From positions 1-64,000 of the forward strand of contig JBKPMR010000062.1 in assembly GCA_046732255.1 (NCBI GenBank): a stretch of DNA of 64,000 bases, written 5' to 3'. The stretch comes from DATBLE01 sp046732255 (lineage in GTDB: Bacteria; Actinomycetota; Thermoleophilia; Gaiellales; Gaiellaceae). Both the position numbers and the translations under genes were made by a program. The notes below the pieces were generated by a model. The model was not told where the DNA came from. It did not search any database and worked only from the letters and a program-made list of their open reading frames with translations. How positions within the stretch are numbered: position 1 is the stretch's first letter; each line of letters begins with the position of its first letter. Positions 53,427-61,214 of the stretch are shown piece by piece.

Positions 53427-54263
53427 GTGGCCGCCGTTCTGCTGGCGCTCGCCGCGAGCGCGTCGTGGGGAGTCTCCGACTTCCTGGGCGGTCTGAAGAC
53501 GCGGGCAGTGCCGGTCCTGACCGTGCTCGCGGTGTCGCAGCCGGCCGGCCTGGTTCTGCTCGGAACGATCGTCCTCGTTCGGTGGCAGCCGGCGCCCCAC
53601 GGGCTGACGATCCTCTGGGCGGTGCTCGCCGGAATCGGCGGGGCGATCGGGATCGGCGCCCTCTACCAGGGGCTCGCCGTCGGGTCGATGGGGATCGTCG
53701 CGCCGATCACCTCGACGTCGCCGTTGATCCCGCTCACGGTCGGCCTGACCCGCGGCGAGCGCCCGAGCGGCATGCAGCTTGCCGGGATCGCCGTTGCACT
53801 CGTCGGCGTCGCCTTCGCGGGCTGGGAGCCGGGAACACCCGGTTCGCATCGACAGCTGAGCGCAGGCGCCGGGCTCGCGATTCTGGCCGCCGTGTCTTTC
53901 GGGTCGTCGCAGGTCGCCCTCGAGTCGGCCGCCAACGACGATCCGTACTGGGCGACCTTCATTCTGCGACTGGCCTCCTCGACACTCGTCCTCCTGGCGG
54001 TCACGCAGCGCCGCCCCAGCCGCGGTCCGGCAGGGATGTGGGCCGTCCTGATCCTGATCGGACTGCTCGACAGCGGAGCGACGGAGCTCTTCGCGATTGC
54101 GACCACCAAGGGGCTCCTGAGCGTGGTCTCCGTGCTCGCGGCGCTCTACCCGGTGCTGGTCGCGATCCTGGCGCGTGCCTTCCTCCACGAGCGGCTCACT
54201 GCCGTACAACGAGGCGGCGCGCTGGCGGCAGTAGCCGGAGCCGCAGCAATTAGCGCCGGATGA
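53427..54263 (+). CDS. EamA/DMT-family transporter
   Basis: 278 aa, about ten hydrophobic helices in two homologous halves. ASASWGVSDFLGGLKTRAVP opens the first EamA unit (GLAVGSMGIVAPITSTSPLI its helix 4) and LAAVSFGSSQVALESAAND the second, ending YPVLVAILARAFLHERLT. Exports metabolites or drugs in general; substrate unknown. GTG start, 12 bases after the HD gene. Confidence 0.88.
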   Translation: MAAVLLALAASASWGVSDFLGGLKTRAVPVLTVLAVSQPAGLVLLGTIVLVRWQPAPHGLTILWAVLAGIGGAIGIGALYQGLAVGSMGIVAPITSTSPLIPLTVGLTRGERPSGMQLAGIAVALVGVAFAGWEPGTPGSHRQLSAGAGLAILAAVSFGSSQVALESAANDDPYWATFILRLASSTLVLLAVTQRRPSRGPAGMWAVLILIGLLDSGATELFAIATTKGLLSVVSVLAALYPVLVAILARAFLHERLTAVQRGGALAAVAGAAAISAG

Positions 54264-54348
54264 AGACAATCCGTCGCCGCGGCCGACATGCGCGGCCGCG
54301 GCACGCAACGGTCACTGAGGTGCAGAGTGCTCAGGGAAGGGGGCCCGC

Positions 54349-54371
54349 GGGGGAAACCGGCCGTTTCCCCC
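54349..54371 (-). terminator. Terminator hairpin between convergent genes
   Basis: GGGGGAAAC, loop CGGCC, GTTTCCCCC: a perfect 9-bp stem, 36 bases past the DUF933 stop on minus. A second, GC-only hairpin (CCGCGGCC/GGCCGCGG, about 54275-54300) follows EamA on plus. The 143-base gap holds these and no gene. Confidence 0.65.
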
Positions 54372-54406
54372 ACGCGAGCGAGCTCGCGGCGCAGCCGCGG
54401 CGAGCG

Positions 54407-55333
54407 TTAGACGTTGAAGCGGATGTTCAGGACGTCGCCGTCCTCGACGACGTAGTCCTTTCCTTCGAGCCGCTGCAGCCCGCGCTTCGCAACCTCCGCC
54501 CGCGACCCGCAGTCGACCAGATCCTGCCAGCGGATCACCTCGCAGCGGATGAAGCCGCGGGCGATGTCGGAGTGGATCGTGCCGGCCGCGTCGAGCGCCG
54601 TCTGGCCGCGATGCAGCGTCCAGGCCCGCGTCTCCTTCTCGCCCGCGGTGAAGAACGTGACCAGGTCGAGCGCGTCCTTCAGGCGGCCGGCTACCTCGTC
54701 GAGAGCAGAGCGGCCGCCCTCCCGGAACGCGTCCGCCTCCTCGTCCTCGAGCCCGGCGAGCTCTTCCTCGAGCGCGAGGTCGATGACGAGCGCTGTCGGG
54801 GTCGGAACGCCCTCCGAGCCGTTGACGACGACCACCACGGGCTTCGTCGTCAGCGGATCGAGCTCGGGCGGCAGCTCGCCGAAGTCGGCCAGGGTGCCGC
54901 CGCCCTCGACGTGCGCAAGCAGGCGCTCGAGATCCTCGACCTGCTTGCGGAGCTTCGGGTCGCCCGACTTCGCCTGCTGCCGGACACGCTCGAGGCGCCG
55001 CTCGACGTGGTCGCGGTCGGCGACGACGAGCTCGAGCCGGAGCTCCTCGCCCTCGCCGGGCTCGCGCACGACCATGAGCAGCGCGTCCACCTGGCGCAGG
55101 TTCCCGAGCAGCTGAGGCCCCGTTCCCGGGACGTCGACGACTCGGATCGCGGCCGGCGTGACCTTCCGCGCCTTCTCCACCGCGGCGACCGGCTCCAGGC
55201 GCGGATCGGCGATCGGCGCCATGCCGACGTGCTCCTTGAGGTCGTGCGCCTGGGCGCCCGCTCGAGTCAGAGCGTTGAAGAGCTGCGTCGTACCCGCCCC
55301 CGGCAGGCCGACGATGCCGACCTCGAGTGCCAC
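54407..55333 (-). CDS. YchF-like GTPase homologue with degenerate P-loop (DUF933 protein)
   Basis: 308 aa, versus about 363 for YchF/Ola1. GIVGLPGAGTTQLFNALTRA replaces the family GLPNVGKSTLFNALTKA: the P-loop lysine is Thr. The switch (VVDVPGTGPQL) and the base-recognition loop (VVNGSEG) are also altered. The C-terminal DUF933/TGS part is conserved: FFTAGEKETRAWTLHRGQTA, AAGTIHSDIARGFIRCEV, YVVEDGDVLNIRFNV. Probably ribosome-associated but not a normal ATPase or GTPase. Confidence 0.87.
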   Translation of the reverse strand: MALEVGIVGLPGAGTTQLFNALTRAGAQAHDLKEHVGMAPIADPRLEPVAAVEKARKVTPAAIRVVDVPGTGPQLLGNLRQVDALLMVVREPGEGEELRLELVVADRDHVERRLERVRQQAKSGDPKLRKQVEDLERLLAHVEGGGTLADFGELPPELDPLTTKPVVVVVNGSEGVPTPTALVIDLALEEELAGLEDEEADAFREGGRSALDEVAGRLKDALDLVTFFTAGEKETRAWTLHRGQTALDAAGTIHSDIARGFIRCEVIRWQDLVDCGSRAEVAKRGLQRLEGKDYVVEDGDVLNIRFNV

Positions 55334-55341
55334 GCCGCCGG

Positions 55342-55563
55342 CTAGGCGCCGAAGCCGACTCGGCCTTCGCGCGCGAACCGCTTCACGTACACGATCCGGC
55401 TGAGGGCGACCGTGTAGCGGCCGTCCTCGACGTCGAGGGCGAGAGACCCGTCCTCACGCGAGGCGAGCGCCTTCTCGAGCCGGTCGACCGTCTCGGCGTC
55501 GACCACGGCGCCCATGATCTGTCCACCGTCGAACCCGATCTCGATCCGCGTCCGTTCAGCCAC
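55342..55563 (-). CDS. Small protein of unknown function
   Basis: 73 aa: RTRIEIGFDGGQIMGAVVDA, RLEKALASREDGSLALDVED, then RYTVALSRIVYVKRFAREG. It looks like a single beta-rich domain of LSM-like or short barrel type. It overlaps the epimerase gene by 8 bases and precedes DUF933 by 8 bases, so all three are probably one operon. No family recognised. Confidence 0.65.
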   Translation of the reverse strand: MAERTRIEIGFDGGQIMGAVVDAETVDRLEKALASREDGSLALDVEDGRYTVALSRIVYVKRFAREGRVGFGA

Positions 55564-55960
55564 GCGCGACCAGCTCCGAGAGGACGCCGTGCGCCGAAGC
55601 CGGATGGACGAACGCGACCTGCATTCCGAACAGACCCGGCCGGGGCGCCGCGTCGATCAGCTCCGCCCCCTCGTCCTCCAGTCGCGCCAGCTCGCCCGCC
55701 AGGTCGTCGACCTCGTAGGCGACATGGTGCATCCCCGGGCCACGGCGCGACAGAAACCGGCCGACGGGGGTGTCCGGGCCCAGCGCGCTCAGCAGCTCGA
55801 CGTGGCCCGGACCGATCCGGAGCGAGGCGGCTTCGACGCCATGCTCGCCCTGGGTTGCCCGCTCCTCCAGCTCGGCCCCGAAGAGGCGCCGGTACGTGGA
55901 GATCGCGTCGTCCAGATCCTCGACGGCGACGCCGACGTGGTGGATGCCGTTCGCGGCCAT
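55556..55960 (-). CDS. mce: Methylmalonyl-CoA epimerase
   Basis: 134 aa glyoxalase-fold enzyme converting S- to R-methylmalonyl-CoA in propionate metabolism. GIHHVGVAVEDLDDAISTYR opens module 1 with the first His, GVEAASLRIGPGHVELLSAL the strand with Gln/Glu ligands, GPGMHHVAYEVDDLAGEL the second His, and the end has FVHPASAHGVLSELV. ATG 55960 follows TAGCAT by 8 bases. Confidence 0.93.
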   Translation of the reverse strand: MAANGIHHVGVAVEDLDDAISTYRRLFGAELEERATQGEHGVEAASLRIGPGHVELLSALGPDTPVGRFLSRRGPGMHHVAYEVDDLAGELARLEDEGAELIDAAPRPGLFGMQVAFVHPASAHGVLSELVARG

Positions 55961-55968
55961 CGACCGCG

Positions 55969-55974
55969 ATGCTA
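55969..55974 (-). promoter_or_regulatory. -10 box (TAGCAT), mce
   Basis: Ends 8 bases before ATG 55960 on the minus strand; lies just past the ftsH stop. Confidence 0.45.
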
Positions 55975-55982
55975 TCGGCAGG

Positions 55983-57518
55983 TCACTGGACGACGCGGAC
56001 GGTGCCGACCGTCTCGGCCGCGCGCGACTCGGTCTCGACGTCGGCCAGCAGCTTGTCCAACTCGTCCTTGTTCAGTGTCTCGCGTTCGAGCAAGGCGGCG
56101 GCGAGCCGGTCGAGCGGTGCCCGGTGCTTCTCGATCAGGCGCACCGCCTCCTGAAATGCACTGTCGGTGAGGCGAGCCTGCTCTGCGTCGCGCAACCGCT
56201 TCGTCTCCTCGGAGAGGGCGTAGTTGTCGGCCCGCAACGTGCGGCTGGCGACGCCTTCGCCCATGCCGTACTCGAAAACCATCGCCCGGGCGAGGTTCGT
56301 TGCCTTCTCGAGGTCGTTTGCCGCCCCGTTCGTCACGCGCCCGAAGACGACCTCCTCTGCGGCCCTGCCGGCGAGGAAGACCTTCATCATGTCGATCAGC
56401 TCCTCCTTCGTATGGAGAAACCGGTCTTCCATCGGCAGGTTCAGCGTGTAGCCCAGCGCCTGACCACGGGACACGATCGTCACCTTCTGCACCGGTAGCG
56501 CCTCGCCCATCAGGTACGACATCAGTGCGTGCCCGGCTTCGTGGTAGGCGAGAATCCGCTTCTCCTTCTCGCTGACGATGCGGCGCTGCTGGAGGCCGGC
56601 GACGACACGCTCGAGGGCAGACTCGAACTCGGACTGGCCGATGCGATCGAGATCGCGCCGGCCGGCGAAGATCGCCGCCTCGTTGCAGATGTTCGCGAGG
56701 TCGGCGCCGGCGAGACCGGCGGTCTGGCGTGCGACCGACTCGAGGTCGACGTCGTCGGCGAGCGGCTTCCCACGGGTGTGGACCTGCAGGATCTTCTCGC
56801 GCCCGGCGAGGTCCGGCGGGGCGACCAGCAGCTGCCGGTCGAACCGTCCGGGCCGGAGCAGAGCCGGGTCGAGATCCTGAATCCTGTTCGACGCGCCCAT
56901 GACGACCACCTGGTCGGCGGAGGCGAAGCCGTCGAGCTCGACGAGGAGCTGGTTCAACGTCTGATCCTGCTCGCGGTTGAAACCGTGGCCGGTCCGCGCC
57001 GCACCGACCGCATCCAGCTCGTCGATGAAGATGATCGCGGGCGCGTTCTTCCGGGCGGTGGCGAACAGCTTCCGGATGCGTGAGGCTCCGAGCCCGGCGA
57101 ACATCTCGACGAAGGCGGCGGCGCTCTGCGAGTAGAAGCTCGCCCCCGATTCCTGGGCGACCGCCTTCGCGAGCAGCGTCTTCCCGGTGCCCGGTGGGCC
57201 GTAGAGCAGCAAGCCCTTCGGAACCCGGGCGCCGAGGCGCGCGAACCGTTTCGGGTCGCGCAGGAAGTCGACGACCTCCTGGAGCTCGGCTTTCGCGTCC
57301 TCGACGCCGGCGACGTCCGCGAACGTCACCGACGAGGTCGAGTTCGGCTCGGTCATGTTCGGCTTCACCCGCGGCATCAACGAGATCGTCCGCCAGATCA
57401 GGACGACGAGGATCGCGAAGAACGCGATCGGCAACCAGGTCAGCGCACCCTGGGCTATGTCGTGCCCGACCGACGAGAGAGGCATGCGCAGTGCATCGGC
57501 AGCCGCCGTCGGCCTCAT
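55983..57518 (-). CDS. ftsH: FtsH-type AAA+ zinc metalloprotease, short form
   Basis: 511 aa from ATG 57518 (ATG 57485 is an alternative giving 500). One N-terminal helix (LTWLPIAFFAILVVLIW) replaces the usual two helices and periplasmic domain. The AAA module has Walker A GPPGTGKTLLAKAVA, FVEMFAGLGASRIRKLF and Walker B IIFIDELDAVG, with the SRH LRPGRFDRQ. The protease has HEAGH and the third ligand in ATNLARAMVFEYGM. This form may be soluble-domain-like and not the essential FtsH. Confidence 0.9.
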   Translation of the reverse strand: MRPTAAADALRMPLSSVGHDIAQGALTWLPIAFFAILVVLIWRTISLMPRVKPNMTEPNSTSSVTFADVAGVEDAKAELQEVVDFLRDPKRFARLGARVPKGLLLYGPPGTGKTLLAKAVAQESGASFYSQSAAAFVEMFAGLGASRIRKLFATARKNAPAIIFIDELDAVGAARTGHGFNREQDQTLNQLLVELDGFASADQVVVMGASNRIQDLDPALLRPGRFDRQLLVAPPDLAGREKILQVHTRGKPLADDVDLESVARQTAGLAGADLANICNEAAIFAGRRDLDRIGQSEFESALERVVAGLQQRRIVSEKEKRILAYHEAGHALMSYLMGEALPVQKVTIVSRGQALGYTLNLPMEDRFLHTKEELIDMMKVFLAGRAAEEVVFGRVTNGAANDLEKATNLARAMVFEYGMGEGVASRTLRADNYALSEETKRLRDAEQARLTDSAFQEAVRLIEKHRAPLDRLAAALLERETLNKDELDKLLADVETESRAAETVGTVRVVQ

Positions 57519-57521
57519 TAG

Positions 57522-57527
57522 TACGCT
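57522..57527 (+). promoter_or_regulatory. -10 box (TACGCT), isochorismatase-type gene
   Basis: Ends 6 bases before ATG 57534; no Shine-Dalgarno. Confidence 0.5.
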
Positions 57528-57533
57528 CAGCGC

Positions 57534-58460
57534 ATGGAGCTGCCGCTACCACCGCACTGGGACCCGGGGTCGGTCGCCGATATCCGGAAGGTGCCCTATG
57601 AGGAGCGCGCGGCGGAGGCGGCGACGTGGGCTCGTGACCACGCGGTTTCTCCTGCCCGCGAGGACGACTACCGGGTCTGCCTCCTGCTCGTCGACTGCCA
57701 GAACACGTTCTGCACGCCCGGCTTCGAGCTCTTCGTGCCGGGAGCGCCCGCCGACAATCGGCGGCTCTGCGAGTTCGTCTACCGGAACCTCGGCGCGATC
57801 ACCCAGATCATCCCGACGCTTGACACACACAACGCGCTTCAGATCTTCCATGCCTCGTGGCTCGTCGATGCTGAGGGGCGTCACCCGGCGCCGTACACGG
57901 TCGTGTCGGTGCATGAGGTCGAGGAGGGAGTGTGGCGCGCCGCCGATCCCGACGAGCAGGAGGGGCTCGTCGAGTACGTGCGGGCGCTCGAGGCAGGCGG
58001 CCGCTACCGGCTGACCGTCTGGCCGTACCACGCGATGTTGGGCGGCATCGGCCACGCACTCGTGTCGGCCGTGGAGGAGGCGCTCTTCTTCCACGCGATC
58101 GCGCGAGAGATCTCGCCGGCGTTCCAGGTGAAGGGGGACGACCCGCGGACGGAGGCGTACTCGGCCCTGGGACCCGAGGTCGGCGGCCGGCGGAACGATG
58201 AGCTGATCGAGCTGCTCCGTTCGTTCGATCGGGTCGTGCTCGCCGGCCAGGCGAAGAGCCACTGTGTCGCGTGGACGGTCGAGGACCTGCTCGCGGATCT
58301 TGCCGCCGAGCGCCTCTATCTCCTGGAGGACTGCATGTCGCCGGTGGTCGTGCCGGGTGCGGTCGACTTCACTGCCGAGGCGGACGCGGCGGCCGCCCGC
58401 TTTGCGGAGCGCGGCGTCCACGTGGTTCGTTCCACGGACCCGATCGAGGCCTGGTCGTGA
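57534..58460 (+). CDS. Isochorismatase-family cysteine hydrolase (nicotinamidase-like)
   Basis: 308 aa, longer than the usual ~200. The catalytic Asp is in CLLLVDCQNTFC, a metal-site-like THN follows in TLDTHNALQIFHA, and the nucleophile Cys is in VVLAGQAKSHCVAWTVEDLL. An insertion of about 80 residues (VVSVHEVEEGVWRAADPDEQ and onward) separates these. Nicotinate phosphoribosyltransferase lies 0.7 kb away, so a nicotinamidase role in NAD salvage is inferred but other amides are possible. A RAYT element lies between the two. Confidence 0.82.
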   Translation: MELPLPPHWDPGSVADIRKVPYEERAAEAATWARDHAVSPAREDDYRVCLLLVDCQNTFCTPGFELFVPGAPADNRRLCEFVYRNLGAITQIIPTLDTHNALQIFHASWLVDAEGRHPAPYTVVSVHEVEEGVWRAADPDEQEGLVEYVRALEAGGRYRLTVWPYHAMLGGIGHALVSAVEEALFFHAIAREISPAFQVKGDDPRTEAYSALGPEVGGRRNDELIELLRSFDRVVLAGQAKSHCVAWTVEDLLADLAAERLYLLEDCMSPVVVPGAVDFTAEADAAAARFAERGVHVVRSTDPIEAWS

Positions 58461-58470
58461 CCCAAACGGC

Positions 58471-58497
58471 CACGTCTGGTGCCAGGCACCGGACATG
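58471..58497 (-). repeat. RAYT flanking palindrome, left (inverted copy)
   Basis: Core GGTGCCAGGCACC (58478-58490) with CACGTCT before and GGACATG after. Read on the minus strand it equals the right copy except for one base. Confidence 0.82.
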
Positions 58498-58565
58498 GCC
58501 GCGTCGGACACCACGGCCTGAACAGCCAACTTGCCGTCGCACGGTCCAGCCCCCACGCTGCCTCC

Positions 58566-59132
58566 ATGCCTCGCCCACCCCGCGATTCCGCGCCCGGCAT
58601 CCACCACGTGGGGTCGGGTGCATCAGGGCCGGCCCTCTACTTCCTCGACGATGTCGATCACGCCACGTGGCTGCGGCTCCTGGTCTCAACCGCCGCCCGA
58701 CATAGTTGGAAGCTCATCATCGTCGTCCAGCTGTCGACGCACTGGCATGCGATCGTCGATGTCGCGGATTACTCGCTCCCAGGCGGCATGCAGTACCTAA
58801 ATGGTGAATATTCCAAAGCCTTCAACGCACGCCACGGGCGGGTTGGATACCTCGTTCGTGACCGCTACTGGTCCAGGCGCAAGACAACAGCCGCCGAGCT
58901 CGTCAACGCGTATTGCTACGCGGCCAACAATCCGGTCGCCGCTGGCATCGTCACCCGAGCCGAGGACTGGCGATGGAGCAGCTACTCGACGACGATCGGT
59001 CTCTCCGACGCCTATTCGTTCGTCGATGCGTCGGTCGTACTGGCGGAGTTCGGGCCGGAACCGACGCGGGGCCGCGCCGAGCTCCGCCGATGCGTGACGA
59101 GCCTGGGTCAGCCGCTCACTGGACTGACCTGA
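58566..59132 (+). CDS. REP-associated tyrosine transposase (RAYT, Y1/IS200-like)
   Basis: 188 aa from ATG 58566. Y1 single-strand nuclease fold: the HUH pair is in LSTHWHAIVDVADY, GGMQYLNGEYSKAFNARHGR and GYLVRDRYWSRR are RAYT signatures, and the catalytic Tyr lies in the helix VNAYCYAANNPVAAGI. RAYTs recognise and cleave REP hairpins and are usually domesticated single copies. The N-terminus MPRPPRDSAPGIHHVGSGA is typical. Flanked by its own inverted palindromes, with related ones across the window. Confidence 0.85.
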   Translation: MPRPPRDSAPGIHHVGSGASGPALYFLDDVDHATWLRLLVSTAARHSWKLIIVVQLSTHWHAIVDVADYSLPGGMQYLNGEYSKAFNARHGRVGYLVRDRYWSRRKTTAAELVNAYCYAANNPVAAGIVTRAEDWRWSSYSTTIGLSDAYSFVDASVVLAEFGPEPTRGRAELRRCVTSLGQPLTGLT

Positions 59133-59142
59133 CCGAACGGGT

Positions 59143-59169
59143 CATGTCCGGTGCCTGGCACCGGACGTG
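59143..59169 (+). repeat. RAYT flanking palindrome, right
   Basis: Core GGTGCCTGGCACC (59150-59162); the wider arms TCCGGTGCC/GGCACCGGA are perfect and CATGTCC/GGACGTG nearly so. Starts 11 bases past the RAYT stop. Confidence 0.82.
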
Positions 59170-59187
59170 TCGTGAAGCGGCACGGCT

Positions 59188-60276
59188 CTAGGAGACCAGC
59201 TGGAGGCGGTCGTTGGCTCGGTAGCGCCGGCCGACCTTGGCTGTCGGGCGGCCGTCTGTGAGAACGATGTCGCCGGTGAAGTCGTTCTCGCCCCTGATCA
59301 GCGACGACCCGACCCCGTACGCGTCGACGGGAACGCCCGCCTGCTCGAATACGCGAATCCGGTCGGCCGTGAATCCGCCGGAGGCGACGATCTTCACGCT
59401 CTCGAATCCGTCGCGATCGAGCGCGTCGCGAACCTTTCGCACGAGCCGCTCGTTGACACCACGGGGATCGAAGTCACCCATCTCGTTCCAGAGCGTGCGG
59501 TCGACCAGCTGGCCGGAGGTGTCGAGCCGGACGCCCCAGAGGCGGTCCTTCAACGCGCGGGCGACCTCGAGTGACGTCCGCACCGAGTCGTTCTCGAAGT
59601 CGACGAGAACGACGATGTTGAAGTCCTCCGGCGCCCACTCCGCGAACTTCGTGGCGGCCAGGACCGTGTTGCCACCGTAGGCGGCGATCAGAGCATGCGG
59701 CACGGTCCCGATGCCGCGGCCGCCCCACCAGGATGACTGCGCGTCGGTCGTCACGCCGATTTCGGCGCCGACCAGCGCTCCGGCGACGTGCGCGGCATAG
59801 CCATCGCCGGTCTGGACGCGGTGGTGGTCGTGCCTGGCCGGCATGAAGATGATCGGCTTGCCGGCTGCAGCCTCCAGGACGCGCGTGACGTTCGTCGAGA
59901 TCAGCGTTCGCCGCGCGAGCACGCCGAGGTACACCGTCTCCAGGTGGGCGAAGAGGGTGTAGTCGCCCTCGACTGTCATGACCGTCTCCCATGGCTCGAT
60001 CTGGTCGCCGTCGTAGAGGGCATGCACGGTGAGCGCGTCCCAGTCCTCGGAGCAGAGCTTCAGGACGGCAATCGCCTCGTCCATCCCGCCGAGGACGGCC
60101 TGGTGCTTCTGGAAGACCTGCATCACGACGCGTGGGTGACGCCCGTCGGCCAGCAGAGCCGAGCGCGTGTGGTTGAAGTAGGCGTCGGTGTAGTAGCCCT
60201 CCCGCATCTTGTCCAGGGGGAGGTCGAAGATCTCAGGCGGGAGCCGCTTACCCTGTCGCCTGGTGTTCAGCGCCAT
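59188..60276 (-). CDS. Nicotinate phosphoribosyltransferase
   Basis: 362 aa from ATG 60276. Makes nicotinate mononucleotide from nicotinate and PRPP for NAD. EGYYTDAYFNHTRSALLADG, then IIFMPARHDHHRVQTGDGYA, and the PRPP/ribose-phosphate segment VDFENDSVRTSLEVARALK, FESVKIVASGGFTADRIRVF and AYGVGSSLIRGENDFTGDIV are recognisable. The type resembles the shorter archaeal/actinobacterial form. It overlaps the upstream DUF1385 gene by 29 bases. Confidence 0.92.
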   Translation of the reverse strand: MALNTRRQGKRLPPEIFDLPLDKMREGYYTDAYFNHTRSALLADGRHPRVVMQVFQKHQAVLGGMDEAIAVLKLCSEDWDALTVHALYDGDQIEPWETVMTVEGDYTLFAHLETVYLGVLARRTLISTNVTRVLEAAAGKPIIFMPARHDHHRVQTGDGYAAHVAGALVGAEIGVTTDAQSSWWGGRGIGTVPHALIAAYGGNTVLAATKFAEWAPEDFNIVVLVDFENDSVRTSLEVARALKDRLWGVRLDTSGQLVDRTLWNEMGDFDPRGVNERLVRKVRDALDRDGFESVKIVASGGFTADRIRVFEQAGVPVDAYGVGSSLIRGENDFTGDIVLTDGRPTAKVGRRYRANDRLQLVS

Positions 60277-61066
60277 GGGGCTGCGCCTCGTCGGACTCGA
60301 GCCTGAGGCAGGCCTTGAGCGCCGCCTCGGCAACCTCGAGCTGGCCGGCGTCGGGCTCCGCAGTGGCGATCCGGTGCTGCAGCTCGTGTCCCGGCCAGGC
60401 CAGCGCTCGGGCGACCGGGTGTTCCGCGTTCCGCACCATCCACGAGAAGATCTCCGTCGCGAGCGCGATGCTCCCGACCGCGGCCGCCACCCGTGCGAAG
60501 CCCCGAGCTCGCACCGGCATCTTCGCTGCGAGCGCTGCACCCAGCGCCGACGTGACGAGGAGCGGACCGATCAGATGCGAACCGCAGCGCTCGTGCTCCT
60601 TCGCGTGCGGCTCGCCGTGCTCATACGTCCCGATTGCGATGTGCTCTGCACCGTGGTAGGCCGCCAGGTCGGAGCCGCGCAGCGCCAGCGTCGCGGGGAC
60701 GAGCGAGACCGCGCCGCCGAGGAGCTCCCTCGTCGCCGGCCCGAGTACGGACGAGCGTCGGAGCCCGTGGGCGACGATCGCGCTGACGACCATCGAGGCG
60801 AGCACGACCGGACGCTCGAACGGCAGCCGCGCCTCGGGCCGCGCCCGGCGGATCCGGGGAAGAAGCGCGAATGCGTCGAGGATCCGCACCGGCCCACGAA
60901 GCAGCGGGTTGCTCACGTCGGCGCCGCGGATGCTCTTCTTGCCGGAGGCGACCCGAAGCTCGCCGGCGTCCGTGCGAACGGCGACCGCCCAAGACGTCGG
61001 CCCGTGCACGAGCACGCCGTTCTGAAGCGCCATTCCGCCGAGCCGGACCTTCCCCTGCTCGCTCAT
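60248..61066 (-). CDS. DUF1385 membrane protein
   Basis: 272 aa from ATG 61066, which lies 8 bases after TACGCT; the alternative GTG 61072 would be too close to it. KVRLGGMALQNGVLVHGPTS is the family opening and AYHGAEHIAIGTYEHG the diagnostic His-Gly-Ala-Glu-His motif. Several hydrophobic stretches (VVLASMVVSAIVAHGL, LLVTSALGAALAAKM) follow. DUF1385 proteins are membrane-bound and suspected of metal-dependent activity; function unproven. Confidence 0.88.
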   Translation of the reverse strand: MSEQGKVRLGGMALQNGVLVHGPTSWAVAVRTDAGELRVASGKKSIRGADVSNPLLRGPVRILDAFALLPRIRRARPEARLPFERPVVLASMVVSAIVAHGLRRSSVLGPATRELLGGAVSLVPATLALRGSDLAAYHGAEHIAIGTYEHGEPHAKEHERCGSHLIGPLLVTSALGAALAAKMPVRARGFARVAAAVGSIALATEIFSWMVRNAEHPVARALAWPGHELQHRIATAEPDAGQLEVAEAALKACLRLESDEAQPHGAEHQATG

Positions 61067-61074
61067 CGTCACCC

Positions 61075-61080
61075 AGCGTA
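61075..61080 (-). promoter_or_regulatory. -10 box (TACGCT), DUF1385 gene
   Basis: Ends 8 bases before ATG 61066 on the minus strand. The bases from 61081 to 61205 hold no gene that I can support. Confidence 0.5.
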
Positions 61081-61204
61081 CCGTGCCCTCGCGGAGTCTC
61101 GTTGCACGATCGGCACCTCCGCGTCACACCCGGGTGACAGTTTCACCGCTACGCTCGCAGTGGGGAGGAGGCCGGGAACGCCTAGGCCGAAGGACGACGG
61201 CCGC

Positions 61205-61214
61205 GTCAGACCCC
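61205..61214. repeat. GTCAGACCCC half-palindrome carrying a stop codon
   Basis: On the minus strand GGGGTCTGAC; its TGA is the stop of the M20 peptidase gene. Only one full arm of the family is present. Confidence 0.55.

Larger units (their letters stand above)
58471..59169 (+). mobile_element. RAYT element with flanking inverted 27-nt palindromes
   Basis: One RAYT gene is enclosed by a 27-nt palindrome at 58471-58497 and its inverted copy at 59143-59169, identical at 26 of 27 positions. Each contains GGTGCC-A/T-GGCACC. There are no IS-type terminal repeats, which fits the RAYT/REP architecture where the gene is held with its own REP pair. Confidence 0.82.
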
